From the NCBI RefSeq assembly GCF_005765165.1, contig NZ_VCIW01000002.1, positions 372,001 through 436,000 on the forward strand: a stretch of 64,000 nt of DNA, read 5' to 3'. This DNA comes from Paenibacillus antri. GTDB taxonomy: Bacteria > Bacillota > Bacilli > Paenibacillales > YIM-B00363. The translations under genes were made by a program, and so were the position numbers. Under the pieces are notes generated by a model. That model was not told the DNA's origin, made no database searches, and was given only the letters and a program-made list of their open reading frames with translations. Of the stretch, positions 23,611 through 34,898 are shown piece after piece (within the stretch, counting starts at the first letter, position 1; each line of letters starts with the position of its first letter).

Positions 23611-24534
23611 ATGTCGCATTCGTTGTATCATGTGTTGGGCGCGAAGCAGTTCGATCGTCCGACGTTGGACGAGCTGTTCGCCGCTTCCGGCGAAATGGAG
23701 CGGGTCGTCGCCGAGGGAGGGTCGAACCGGTTCGCGAACAAAATTCTAACGACGCTCTTCTTCGAGGCGAGCACGCGGACCCGGCTGTCGTTCGAAGCGG
23801 CGATGCACCGGCTGGGCGGACGGGTGATCGGAACGGAGAACGCCGCGCAATTTTCTTCCGCGATCAAAGGGGAGACGCTGGAGGATACGATCCGCATCGT
23901 CTCGGGGTACAGCGATCTGATCGTCATGCGCCACACGGAGATCGGCGCGGCGAAGCAAGCGGCGTCGGTGGCGACGGTGCCGGTCATCAACGCCGGCGAC
24001 GGCGCGGGAGAACATCCGACGCAGGCGCTGCTCGATCTGTATTCGATCCGGAAGGAGCTCGGGCGCATCGACGGCATCCGCATCGCGATGATCGGCGATC
24101 TGGCGAACGGCCGGACGGTTCATTCGCTGAGCTACATGCTCGCGAACTACAAGAACGTGCACATCGACTTCGTCGCGCCGGACAACGTGCGCATCCCGAT
24201 CGACGTCAAGCGGTACTTGGTCGAGAAAGGCGTCTCCTACGAGGAATCGACGGATTTGACGGCCGTGGCGGCGACGGCGGACGTCGTCTACCAAACGCGG
24301 ATTCAGAAGGAGCGGTTCCTGTCGCTCGAAGAATACGAGAAGGCGTCGGGCAAGTATACGATCGACGAAGCGCTGCTGGGCGTGCTGCGCCCCGATTCGA
24401 TCATTCTGCATCCGCTGCCGCGCGCCGGCGAGATCGAGCCTTCGGTCGACCGCGATCCGCGCGCCGCGTACTTCCGTCAAGCGCAGAACGGGTTGTATTT
24501 GCGAATGGCGCTCATCGAAAAATGTTTACAATAA
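23611..24534 (+). CDS. pyrB: Aspartate carbamoyltransferase catalytic chain
   Basis: A 307-residue ATCase. The carbamoyl-phosphate loop is S54-T-R-T-R58, followed by K86 of the 80s loop, H135-P-T-Q138, and the aspartate-side HPLPR near the C-terminus. It makes carbamoyl-aspartate in pyrimidine synthesis. Here it stands alone: no pyrR, pyrC, carA/B or pyrI is adjacent and no PyrR leader was seen. It is either a relocated pyrB or an extra copy with a different control. It has its own terminator. Confidence 0.9.
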   Translation: MSHSLYHVLGAKQFDRPTLDELFAASGEMERVVAEGGSNRFANKILTTLFFEASTRTRLSFEAAMHRLGGRVIGTENAAQFSSAIKGETLEDTIRIVSGYSDLIVMRHTEIGAAKQAASVATVPVINAGDGAGEHPTQALLDLYSIRKELGRIDGIRIAMIGDLANGRTVHSLSYMLANYKNVHIDFVAPDNVRIPIDVKRYLVEKGVSYEESTDLTAVAATADVVYQTRIQKERFLSLEEYEKASGKYTIDEALLGVLRPDSIILHPLPRAGEIEPSVDRDPRAAYFRQAQNGLYLRMALIEKCLQ

Positions 24535-24550
24535 GAGAATGGGAACAATA

Positions 24551-24594
24551 GAACCACGCGGAGCCGGAGACGGCGCTCGCGTGGTTTCTTTTTC
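24551..24594 (+). terminator. Terminator after pyrB
   Basis: Long hairpin beginning GAACCACGCG and ending CGCGTGGTTTC, with inner GAGCC/GGCGCT pairing, followed by TTTTT. Confidence 0.85.
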
Positions 24595-24626
24595 CCTCAA
24601 TGCCATGACCGATTTACGAAAAAAGG

Positions 24627-24655
24627 TTGACATGGTGTGGGGTATTCGTCAGAAT
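24627..24655 (+). promoter_or_regulatory. Promoter of the mannosidase operon
   Basis: Consensus TTGACA at 24627-24632, 17-base spacer, CAGAAT at 24650-24655. Downstream, the leader holds A/C-rich repeats (AACCAACAAAACCAAC and AAAACCACAAC) that could be DeoR-type operators, since a DeoR regulator is the third gene of the operon. Confidence 0.6.
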
Positions 24656-24741
24656 TAGAGGTAAATCGTTCAAGAACCAACAAAACCAACTATCATTTTC
24701 GGGAAAACCACAACACTTTAATTGGAAGCGGAGGGAGCTCG

Positions 24742-25404
24742 ATGCCGACGGTGGAAGAGACCAGACGACAGCTGCAGGACGCTGGCAGGTATATGATGAC
24801 GAACGGCCTCGCTTGGGGCAACGCGGGCAATATCAGCGCCCGGACCGGCGAGGACCGCTATTTGATAACGGCAAGCGGCACGTTCCTCGGAGAATTGGAA
24901 GACGACGATCTCGTCGAATGCAGCTTCGCGGGGGGGCGGCTGCATGAATCCGACAAGAAGCCGTCGAAGGAGCTGCCGATGCATCGCGCCGTCTACGAGC
25001 TCCGGCCCGAGGTGAACGCGGTGCTGCATGCGTCGCCTTTCTATAGTACGATGATCGCTTGCTCGGACTTAGCGCTTCCGTCGGATTGGTTCGTAGAGAC
25101 GATGTACTATTTGGAGCGCGTGGCGCGGGTGCCGTATTGCCATCCGGGCTCGGACGCCCTCGGGGAAGCGGTCGCGGCTCATGCGAAGGACGCGAACGTC
25201 CTGCTGCTCGAGCATCACGGCGTCCTCGTCTTCGATACGAGCGTCCGGGAAGCGCGGATGGCGCTGCAGACGCTCGAGATGGCGTGCCGCATGCTGGTGA
25301 CCGCGGGAGCGGCCGGCGTGAAGCTGCGGAATTTGGAGCCGGCGGTCGTCAAAGATTTTCTAACGAACGCGGGGTATAAACCTAGAAGGAAGTGGGAGTC
25401 GTGA
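24742..25404 (+). CDS. Class II aldolase/adducin-family protein with altered metal site
   Basis: A 220-residue class II aldolase-type protein (FucA/OtnC/AraD superfamily). E77 in KELPMH and a His pair H158-H159 in LLEHHG fit the catalytic Glu and third zinc His. The usual H-x-H pair is here H96-A-S98 (VLHASP), so one zinc ligand is replaced by Ser. GNAGNISAR is the phosphate-binding start. With the DUF1537 kinase gene overlapping its end, the pair recalls the OtnK-OtnC acid-sugar route, where a kinase product is decarboxylated or cleaved. The ATG follows GGAGGGAG. First gene of an eight-gene operon. Confidence 0.82.
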   Translation: MPTVEETRRQLQDAGRYMMTNGLAWGNAGNISARTGEDRYLITASGTFLGELEDDDLVECSFAGGRLHESDKKPSKELPMHRAVYELRPEVNAVLHASPFYSTMIACSDLALPSDWFVETMYYLERVARVPYCHPGSDALGEAVAAHAKDANVLLLEHHGVLVFDTSVREARMALQTLEMACRMLVTAGAAGVKLRNLEPAVVKDFLTNAGYKPRRKWES

Positions 25405-26690
25405 TCGGCATCGTCGCGGACGACATTACCGGCGCGAACGACATCGGCACGATGTTCGCGAAAGCCGGATACGTTACGCATGTATATCCGTTCGAGGCGT
25501 TCGATCCGTCGGCGGCGGCCGCGGCGGCGGAGCGTCCCGACGTCGTCATCTTGGATACGGCGTCCCGATTGGACGCGCCGGGGATCGCCTACGGGAAGGT
25601 CGAGAACGCCACGAATCGGTTGAAGGCGGCGGGCGCTAGGCTTTGGATCAACAAGACGTGCTCCGTGTTCCGGGGCAACGTCGGCGCCGAGTTCGACGCG
25701 ATGCTGGACGCGCTCGGCGTTTCGTTCGCGGTCGTCGCGCTCGGCTTCCCGAAGAACGGCCGCACGACGGTCGACGGCATGCATTACGTTCGCGGACTGC
25801 CGCTCGAGCGATCCGAGTTCCGGAACGATCCGGTGCATCCGATGACGACGTCGAGTCTGGTCGACATCTTGCGCGGGCAGACGAAGCGGCGCGTGGAGCG
25901 GCTCGGGGAGCGGACGGCGGGGCTGACGCCGGAAGGGCTCCGAGCCCGCCTTGAGGAAGCGGAATCGCGCGGGGGGTACGTCATCCTCGACGTAGAGTCT
26001 CAGGACGATCTTCGTACGATCGCGCTCGCGGTCCGGGACGACTACGTGCTCTGCGGCAGCTCGGCGTTATCGGAGGAGCTGGCCCTTACGCTCCCGGGGA
26101 CGCGGGGCAGCGCGCAAGCGAAGCCGCTGCCGCTCGTCGAAGGCGTCGGAATCTTGTGCGCCGCCGGCAGCCTCATGCCGCAAACCGCCGGGCAGATCGA
26201 CTATTTGAAGGAGAAGGGCGTTCCGATCTACGAGATGGATACGCTGCGTCTGTTCTCGCCGCAAGAGCGCGCCGCGGAGCTTGAGCGGCTGACCGACGCG
26301 CTGGTCGGCGTGCTGCGCGCGGGCTCCCACGCCGCGGTGCACTCGACGAACGATCCGGTTCGCGTCGCCGAGACGAAGCGCATCGGCGCGACGCTCGGCA
26401 TGACGGGCGAGCAAGCGTCCCGGCTCGTCTCCGACGCGCTGGCGGACGTCGCGAGCGCCGTCATGGCGCGCACGGGGCAGAATCGGCTCGTCACGGCGGG
26501 CGGCGAGACGTCCGCATCGATCTGCGATAAGCTCGGCGTCTCCGGCATGAGGGTGTGGAAAGAAATCGAGCCGGGCGTGCCGTCCTGCATCACGTTGTCG
26601 GAGGAGCCGCTCATGCTCGTGCTCAAATCCGGCAGCTTCGGGAAACCAAGCTTCTTGTATGACGCATTGCAGCACTTACTCGAACCATAA
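25401..26690 (+). CDS. Four-carbon acid sugar kinase family protein (DUF1537, OtnK-like)
   Basis: A 429-residue protein with both DUF1537 halves: N-terminal substrate domain starting IVADDITGANDIG, and C-terminal nucleotide-binding domain with the GGETSASIC motif. Length is normal. GTG at 25401 overlaps the previous stop codon (GTGA), follows AAGGAAG and gives the family's N-terminus; a GTG nine bases earlier is less likely. Known members phosphorylate threonate, erythronate or 3-oxo-tetronate. In this operon, with mannosidase and galactosidase genes, the natural substrate is uncertain. Confidence 0.87.
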   Translation: MIGIVADDITGANDIGTMFAKAGYVTHVYPFEAFDPSAAAAAAERPDVVILDTASRLDAPGIAYGKVENATNRLKAAGARLWINKTCSVFRGNVGAEFDAMLDALGVSFAVVALGFPKNGRTTVDGMHYVRGLPLERSEFRNDPVHPMTTSSLVDILRGQTKRRVERLGERTAGLTPEGLRARLEEAESRGGYVILDVESQDDLRTIALAVRDDYVLCGSSALSEELALTLPGTRGSAQAKPLPLVEGVGILCAAGSLMPQTAGQIDYLKEKGVPIYEMDTLRLFSPQERAAELERLTDALVGVLRAGSHAAVHSTNDPVRVAETKRIGATLGMTGEQASRLVSDALADVASAVMARTGQNRLVTAGGETSASICDKLGVSGMRVWKEIEPGVPSCITLSEEPLMLVLKSGSFGKPSFLYDALQHLLEP

Positions 26691-26707
26691 CCGACGGGGG
26701 GAAGCGT

Positions 26708-27508
26708 ATGATCGTTGTCCAAAGAAGGCATAAGATAAAAGAGAAGCTTTTCCAGCAACGGAGCGTCAAGGTGTCCGAGCTCGTGAAGGAGTTCAACGTA
26801 TCCGAGGAGACGATCCGCCGGGACTTGAATCAGCTGGAGCGGGAAGGACTCATTCAGAAAAATTACGGCGGCGCCATTCTGATCGAAGATATCGAGAACG
26901 TCGCGATTCCTCCGGTACAGCAGCGGAAGTTTCAGTTTTTCGAAGAGAAGAACGCGATCGGGAAAAAGGCGGCGGAGCTTGTGACGGGCCAACAAATCGT
27001 CATCCTCGACTCCGGCTCCACGACCTGGTGCATGGCGCGCCATCTGAAGCAGACGACCGGTCTCACGGTCGTGACGAACGGCATCAACGTCGCCGAGGAA
27101 TGCAGCCAGAACGAAGAGGCGGCCATCTTCCTGCTGGGCGGCAAGCTGATCAAGAAATCGATGAGCGTCGTCGGCCCGCAGGCGGAGATGGAGCTGCAGA
27201 AGTATAACGCCCACTTCGTCTTCCTCGGCACGTCGGGCATCTCCCCGCGCAAAGGGTTCACGAGCTCGGACATCTACGAAGCCGAGATCAAGCGGGCGAT
27301 GATCGCCGCCGGACAGCGCGTCGTCATCTTGGCGGATCACAGCAAATTTCAACGCCAGGCGCTCGTGTCGTTCAGCAGCCTGCAGGACGTCGATATGGTC
27401 ATTACGAGCGATCTGGTCGAGCCGGCGTACATCCGGGAGATGGAAGAGGTCGGCGTGAAGGTCGTCGTCTGTCCGGTGAAGCACGAGCTGCGGGAGGAAG
27501 AAGAATGA
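26708..27508 (+). CDS. DeoR-family transcriptional regulator
   Basis: A 266-residue DeoR/GlpR-type repressor. The N-terminal winged helix has VSELVKEFNVSEETIRRDL and the GLIQKNYGGA wing; the C-terminal sugar-phosphate-binding domain has ILDSGSTTWCMARHL and VVILADHSKF. It is inside the operon, 17 bases after the kinase gene and overlapping the SIS gene by ATGA, so it is likely the local regulator and responds to a phosphorylated intermediate of this pathway. Confidence 0.9.
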   Translation: MIVVQRRHKIKEKLFQQRSVKVSELVKEFNVSEETIRRDLNQLEREGLIQKNYGGAILIEDIENVAIPPVQQRKFQFFEEKNAIGKKAAELVTGQQIVILDSGSTTWCMARHLKQTTGLTVVTNGINVAEECSQNEEAAIFLLGGKLIKKSMSVVGPQAEMELQKYNAHFVFLGTSGISPRKGFTSSDIYEAEIKRAMIAAGQRVVILADHSKFQRQALVSFSSLQDVDMVITSDLVEPAYIREMEEVGVKVVVCPVKHELREEEE

Positions 27509-28143
27509 ATCAGGCGTTAGGAGCGTTATTGGAAAAGTACCCCGACATCGCGTCGTGTCAGGACGATATCGTCGCGGCCTACGAAATCATGCGGGAGAGC
27601 TACGCGAACGGCGGCAAGGCGCTGTTCTGCGGCAACGGCGGCAGCGCGTCCGACAGCGAGCATATCGTGGGCGAGCTGATGAAGGGCTTCATGTCGCGGC
27701 GTCCGGTTTCGGACGAGGAGCGGGCCCGCTGGATCGAAGCGTACGGCGAGGAAGAAGGCCGTTACCTCGCCGACCATCTGCAGGGCGGACTGCCCGCGAT
27801 TTCGCTCGTCAGCCATACGGCGCTGCTGACGGCGTTCATTAACGACGTCGCCGCGGACATGATGTTCGCGCAGCAAGTCTACGGGTACGGCAAGCCGGGC
27901 GACGTGCTCGTGGGCTTAAGCACCTCGGGCAATTCCGCGAACGTCATGCGGGCGGTGCAGGTGGCGAAGCTGCGGGGGCTGAAGACGATCGGGTTGACGG
28001 GACGCGCCGGCGGGAAGATGGCCGAGGCGTGCGACGTGACGATCCGCGTGCCGAAGGACTCGACGCCGGACATTCAGGAGCGGCATCTGCCGATTTACCA
28101 CGCGATTTGCATCATGCTGGAAGAGGAGTTTTTCGGAAAATGA
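27505..28143 (+). CDS. SIS-domain phosphosugar isomerase (GmhA/DiaA-like)
   Basis: A 212-residue SIS protein. CGNGGSASDSEH and GLSTSGNSANV are the phosphosugar-binding loops typical of sedoheptulose-7-phosphate isomerase (GmhA). A longer insert around residues 65-95 (SRRPVSDEERARW) distinguishes it from standard GmhA. No LPS heptose genes are present, and the operon context points instead to isomerisation of a catabolic sugar phosphate. It overlaps both neighbours by four bases. Confidence 0.83.
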   Translation: MNQALGALLEKYPDIASCQDDIVAAYEIMRESYANGGKALFCGNGGSASDSEHIVGELMKGFMSRRPVSDEERARWIEAYGEEEGRYLADHLQGGLPAISLVSHTALLTAFINDVAADMMFAQQVYGYGKPGDVLVGLSTSGNSANVMRAVQVAKLRGLKTIGLTGRAGGKMAEACDVTIRVPKDSTPDIQERHLPIYHAICIMLEEEFFGK

Positions 28144-29105
28144 CGTACCTCGCCGGAATCGATATCGGCGGCACGAAATGCGCCGTCGTACTGGGCCGCG
28201 CCCGCGAGGGCGCGGTCGACGTGTTGAGCAAGCGCATGTATCCGACCCCGCCGCCGGCGGAGGCGGTCGCGTCCTTCATCGCGAATTTGGACGAGCTCCT
28301 GGCCGCGGCGGGCGTCGACCGTCCGGACGCGATCGGCATCAGCTGCGGCAGTCCGCTCGACAGCAAGCGCGGGCTCGTCCTGTCGCCGCCGAACTTGCCC
28401 GATTGGGATCGGCTCGACGTCGTCGGCCCGCTGAAGGCGCGGTACGGCGTGCCGGTCGGCTTGCAGAACGACGCCAACGCCTGCGCGCTGGCCGAGTGGA
28501 AGTGGGGCGCCGGACAGGGGACGGAACACATGGTGTTCCTGACGTTCGGAACCGGCATGGGCGCGGGCCTCATCCTGAACGGCCGGCTGTACGTCGGCAA
28601 GAACGACATGGCCGGCGAGGTCGGTCACGTCCGCCTCGAGGACGACGGGCCGATCGGCTACGGCAAGGCGGGCTCCTTCGAAGGGTTCTGCAGCGGCGGC
28701 GGCATCGCCGTCTTGGCTAGGACGATGACGGCCGAACGGCTGCGTTCGGGCGGCGAGCCGCCGAGCTTCTGCGCTTCGGAGGCGGAGCTCGACGCGATTA
28801 CCGCGAAGACGGTCGGTCTCGCGGCGCAGGCGGGCGATCCGCTGGCGCTCGACATTTACCGCATCGTCGGGGAGAAGCTCGGCAAGGGGCTCGCTATGCT
28901 CGCAGATATTTTGAACCCCGAGCGCATCGTCATCGGCAGCATCTACGGCCGGCAGCAGGCGCTGCTCGAGCCGATCGTGAAGGACGTGCTGGCGAAGGAA
29001 GCGCTCCCGATTACGGCGGGCGCGTGCGACATCGTGCCCGCGGCGCTCGGCGAGAGCGTGGGCGACCTCGCGTCGTTGTCGGTGGCGCTGAACGAAATCC
29101 ACTAA
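28140..29105 (+). CDS. ROK-family sugar kinase without the zinc motif
   Basis: A 321-residue ROK protein. ATP-binding GIDIGGTKCAVV is at the N-terminus, the catalytic Asp is D111 in QNDANACAL, and FGTGMGAG and GEVGHVRL follow. The usual CxCGxxGC zinc motif after GHV/I is absent; the region reads GKAGSFEGFCSGGG, keeping one Cys. No DNA-binding domain, so it is a kinase and not a repressor. It probably phosphorylates a monosaccharide released by the downstream mannosidase or galactosidase. Starts in an ATGA overlap with the SIS gene. Confidence 0.85.
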   Translation: MTYLAGIDIGGTKCAVVLGRAREGAVDVLSKRMYPTPPPAEAVASFIANLDELLAAAGVDRPDAIGISCGSPLDSKRGLVLSPPNLPDWDRLDVVGPLKARYGVPVGLQNDANACALAEWKWGAGQGTEHMVFLTFGTGMGAGLILNGRLYVGKNDMAGEVGHVRLEDDGPIGYGKAGSFEGFCSGGGIAVLARTMTAERLRSGGEPPSFCASEAELDAITAKTVGLAAQAGDPLALDIYRIVGEKLGKGLAMLADILNPERIVIGSIYGRQQALLEPIVKDVLAKEALPITAGACDIVPAALGESVGDLASLSVALNEIH

Positions 29106-29126
29106 CGAGAGGAACATCGAGCACCT

Positions 29127-32291
<3,165 letters not shown>

Positions 32292-32324
32292 GAGCGGTTT
32301 AGGAGCGGGAAGGAGAGGCCCATC

Positions 32325-34496
32325 ATGTTGCAACTTAGCGTAAACGGCGGAATCGTCAGCCTCGTCGACGGTTCGCGCACGATTCTTGAAAATATCGGCG
32401 TCTCGGCCCGTCTGTACGACGGCGCGGAGCCGTCGCTCGCGTTCGCGTCGCTCGAGGAGGCGCCCGAGGCTTCGGCCGCGCCGCCTCGTCTTCGCGCGGA
32501 GCGCGTGCAGCGCGCCGTGTTCGCGGACGCGGACGGCCGCGTCGAGGCGCGGCTCGAGCTCGCGGTCTGCGGGGAAGCGGCCGCGCTGTACGTCGTCGCG
32601 ACGGCGGCGAACCGCGAGCTGTTCCGCGACCGCGTGACGTTCGCGGCGTCGGGCGGCGTCTCGATCCGCTTCGGAAGCGCGCCGGGTTTGGCGTCGCTGC
32701 TTGCGAACTACCAGCATAAAGACTGGTGGACGCGTCCGCACGTCGACCCGAACCTGTCGGCGCTGCCGCCGCGGACGCTGTCGCTCCTTTGGCGCACGAG
32801 CGACGGTGCGTACGCGCACCTGCTGCCGACGACCGGCGACGCGTTCCGCACCGACCTGCAAGGCCTCGCGGCCGGCGGCTTCGAAGCGCGCGTCTCCGCC
32901 TTCCAGGGCGGCTTCGCGACCGTGTCGACCGCCGCGTTCGTCGTCTCGTGCGGCGCGGATCCGTACGCGCTCGTCGAGGGCAACGTCGCGCTCGGCCTCG
33001 CCGCCGTCGACGCGCTCCAGAAGCCGCGCGCCGAGAAGACGTATCCGGAGCCGCTCGATTATCTCGGCTGGTGCAGCTGGGACGCGTTCTACCAGAAGGT
33101 GGACGCGGAAGGGCTGCTCGCCAAGACCGGCGAGCTCGCGGAAGCGGGTCTGCCCGTCCGCTGGGTCATGATCGACGACGGCTGGTCCGAAATTAGCCCG
33201 GACAAGCGGCTGCGGTCGTACGACGCCGTGCGGGAGAAATTCCCGAACGGCCTCGCCCCGGTCGTGCGCGAGATGAAGGAGCGGTTCGGCGTGCGCTGGG
33301 TCGGCGTCTGGCATACGATCGCCGGCTATTGGGGCGGCATCGATCCGGAAGGCGAGCTGTTCGAGCGGAATCGCGCGCATCTGTTCGAGACGAACGGCGG
33401 CGTGTGGGTGCCCGCGCCGGATGCGGCCGCCGCGTTCGGCTTCTGGAACGACTGGCACGGGTACCTGAAGAAGCAGGGCATCGACTTCGTCAAGGTCGAC
33501 AGCCAGAGCGCGGTGCTCAATTTCTTCCGCGACTTGAAGCCGATCGGCGCGGCCGCGAAGGCGGCGCATACGGCGCTCGAGGCGTCGGTCGGACTGCACT
33601 TCGGCGGCACGATCATCAACTGCATGGGCATGGCTTCGGAAAATGTATGGCAACGACCGATGTCCGCGGTATCCCGCAACAGCGACGACTTCGTGCCGGA
33701 GGAAGCGACCGGCTTCCGCGAGCACGCGCTGCAGAATGCGTATAACTCGTACTTCCACGGCCCGTTCTATTGGGGCGACTGGGATATGTTCTGGAGCTCG
33801 AACCATGACGACGTGCAGAATATGGCGCTGCGCGCCGTCAGCGGCGGCCCGGTGTACGTCAGCGATAAGCTCGGCATTACGAACCCGGATCACATCCTGC
33901 CGCTCGTCTACAACGACGGCCGCATCATTCGGTGCGACCGGCCGGGCGTACCGACGGAGGATTGCCTGACGCTCGATCCGGTGTCCGCCGCCGTGCCGCT
34001 GAAGCTGTGGAACCGCGTCGGGGACAGCGGCGTCGTCGCGGCGTTCGGCCTGAGCGAGTCGGCCGCCGAAGGCGACGTCGGCCCGTCCGACGTGCCGGGC
34101 CTCCCCGGTGACAGCTTCGTGCTGTACGAATATTTCTCCCGCGAGGCGGTTCGCGTCGGCAGTGCCGAGCGGCTGCCGCTGCGCCTCGAGAATGCGGCGA
34201 CGGCGATGTATACATTCGTACCGGAGCGCGCCGGCGTCACGCCGATCGGTCTCGTGAACAAGCTCGTGCCGACGGCGGCGGTCGAGCGAATCGTCGACGC
34301 GGGCGCGAAGACGTCGGTGACGCTGCGCGAGGGCGGCCGCTTCGGCTTCGCCGCGTCGCAAGGCGTCGCTCGCGCGACGGCGAACGGCCGCGGCGTCGAG
34401 GTGCTGTCGCATGACGGCTGGTACGAGATCGATTGCGCCGGCGAAGCCGGCGCGGTCGTCATCGATATCGAACTCGAAGGAGCGGCGAACGCATGA
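32325..34496 (+). CDS. GH36/raffinose-synthase-type alpha-galactosidase-like enzyme
   Basis: A 723-residue protein of the Sip1/raffinose-synthase branch of clan GH-D. It shows LGWCSWDAF, VMIDDGW, VGVWHT and the nucleophile D392 in VKVDSQS; the acid/base region is SRNSDDF with D454 or D455. A beta-sandwich N-terminal domain covers about 1-230. No signal peptide. Bacterial members act as alpha-galactosidases or transglycosidases on small oligosaccharides. It follows the GH38 gene by 33 bases, and AAGGAGAGG precedes the ATG. Together they suggest breakdown of mixed mannose/galactose oligosaccharides. Confidence 0.88.
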   Translation: MLQLSVNGGIVSLVDGSRTILENIGVSARLYDGAEPSLAFASLEEAPEASAAPPRLRAERVQRAVFADADGRVEARLELAVCGEAAALYVVATAANRELFRDRVTFAASGGVSIRFGSAPGLASLLANYQHKDWWTRPHVDPNLSALPPRTLSLLWRTSDGAYAHLLPTTGDAFRTDLQGLAAGGFEARVSAFQGGFATVSTAAFVVSCGADPYALVEGNVALGLAAVDALQKPRAEKTYPEPLDYLGWCSWDAFYQKVDAEGLLAKTGELAEAGLPVRWVMIDDGWSEISPDKRLRSYDAVREKFPNGLAPVVREMKERFGVRWVGVWHTIAGYWGGIDPEGELFERNRAHLFETNGGVWVPAPDAAAAFGFWNDWHGYLKKQGIDFVKVDSQSAVLNFFRDLKPIGAAAKAAHTALEASVGLHFGGTIINCMGMASENVWQRPMSAVSRNSDDFVPEEATGFREHALQNAYNSYFHGPFYWGDWDMFWSSNHDDVQNMALRAVSGGPVYVSDKLGITNPDHILPLVYNDGRIIRCDRPGVPTEDCLTLDPVSAAVPLKLWNRVGDSGVVAAFGLSESAAEGDVGPSDVPGLPGDSFVLYEYFSREAVRVGSAERLPLRLENAATAMYTFVPERAGVTPIGLVNKLVPTAAVERIVDAGAKTSVTLREGGRFGFAASQGVARATANGRGVEVLSHDGWYEIDCAGEAGAVVIDIELEGAANA

Positions 34497-34654
34497 CGAC
34501 GATACCGCGCGCGGAATACCCGCGCCCGCAGTTCGCGCGGGACGCCTGGGTCAACCTGAACGGCGAATGGGATTTCGCCTTCGACGACGCGAACGTCGGC
34601 GACAAGGAAGGCTGGGGGTACTCCGGCGCGGCAATCCACGAAGGAAAACAATAA
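34493..34654 (+). pseudogene. N-terminal remnant of a GH2 beta-galactosidase
   Basis: Only 53 codons, starting in an ATGA overlap with the upstream gene. The first 43 codons match the conserved start of GH2 beta-galactosidases (IPRAEYPRPQFARDAW, then VNLNGEWDFAFDD and KEGW). After about residue 43 the similarity stops, the frame ends GAAIHEGKQ and a terminator follows 5 bases later. The rest of the enzyme, about 900 codons with the active site, is gone. The break is clean, which suggests a deletion that joined the gene start to the operon terminator. Translation may persist but no activity is possible. Confidence 0.85.
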
Positions 34655-34658
34655 CGAC

Positions 34659-34694
34659 AACGCGCCCGCCGGGAATCCCGGCGGGCGCGTTTTG
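34659..34694 (+). terminator. Terminator of the mannosidase operon
   Basis: AACGCGCCCGCCGGG pairs with CCCGGCGGGCGCGTT around loop AAT, followed by TTGTT. About 15 bp and GC-rich. Confidence 0.88.
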
Positions 34695-34720
34695 TTAGGA
34701 GGTGCAATCGGGGATTACCT

Positions 34721-34896
34721 GGAAAACTTCCCTCTAATTCGTCGGATCGGTTGGACTCGGATCGCTTAGACGGAAAACATCCCTCTAATTCGCCCCGATC
34801 GTCCGGAAATGTGGGGAAAGGTCCGGATTAGAGGGAGGATTTCCCTCTAAGTTGGCTAAAAGCGGCGTTGCGAAGCCAATTAGAGGGAGGATTTCC
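34721..34896. repeat. Cluster of four short repeats, two forward and two inverted
   Basis: Forward copies GGAAAACTTCCCTCTAATTC (34721-34740) and GGAAAACATCCCTCTAATTC (34772-34791) are followed by inverse-oriented GATTAGAGGGAGGATTTCC (34826-34844) and AATTAGAGGGAGGATTTCC (34878-34896). A further partial TTCCCTCTAA overlaps at 34841-34850. Copies are about 50 bp apart. They lie between the operon terminator and the end of the convergent LLM gene, and stop at its stop codon. It looks like a REP-like intergenic repeat family able to form large hairpins. No transposase is nearby. Confidence 0.75.
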
Positions 34897-34898
34897 GG

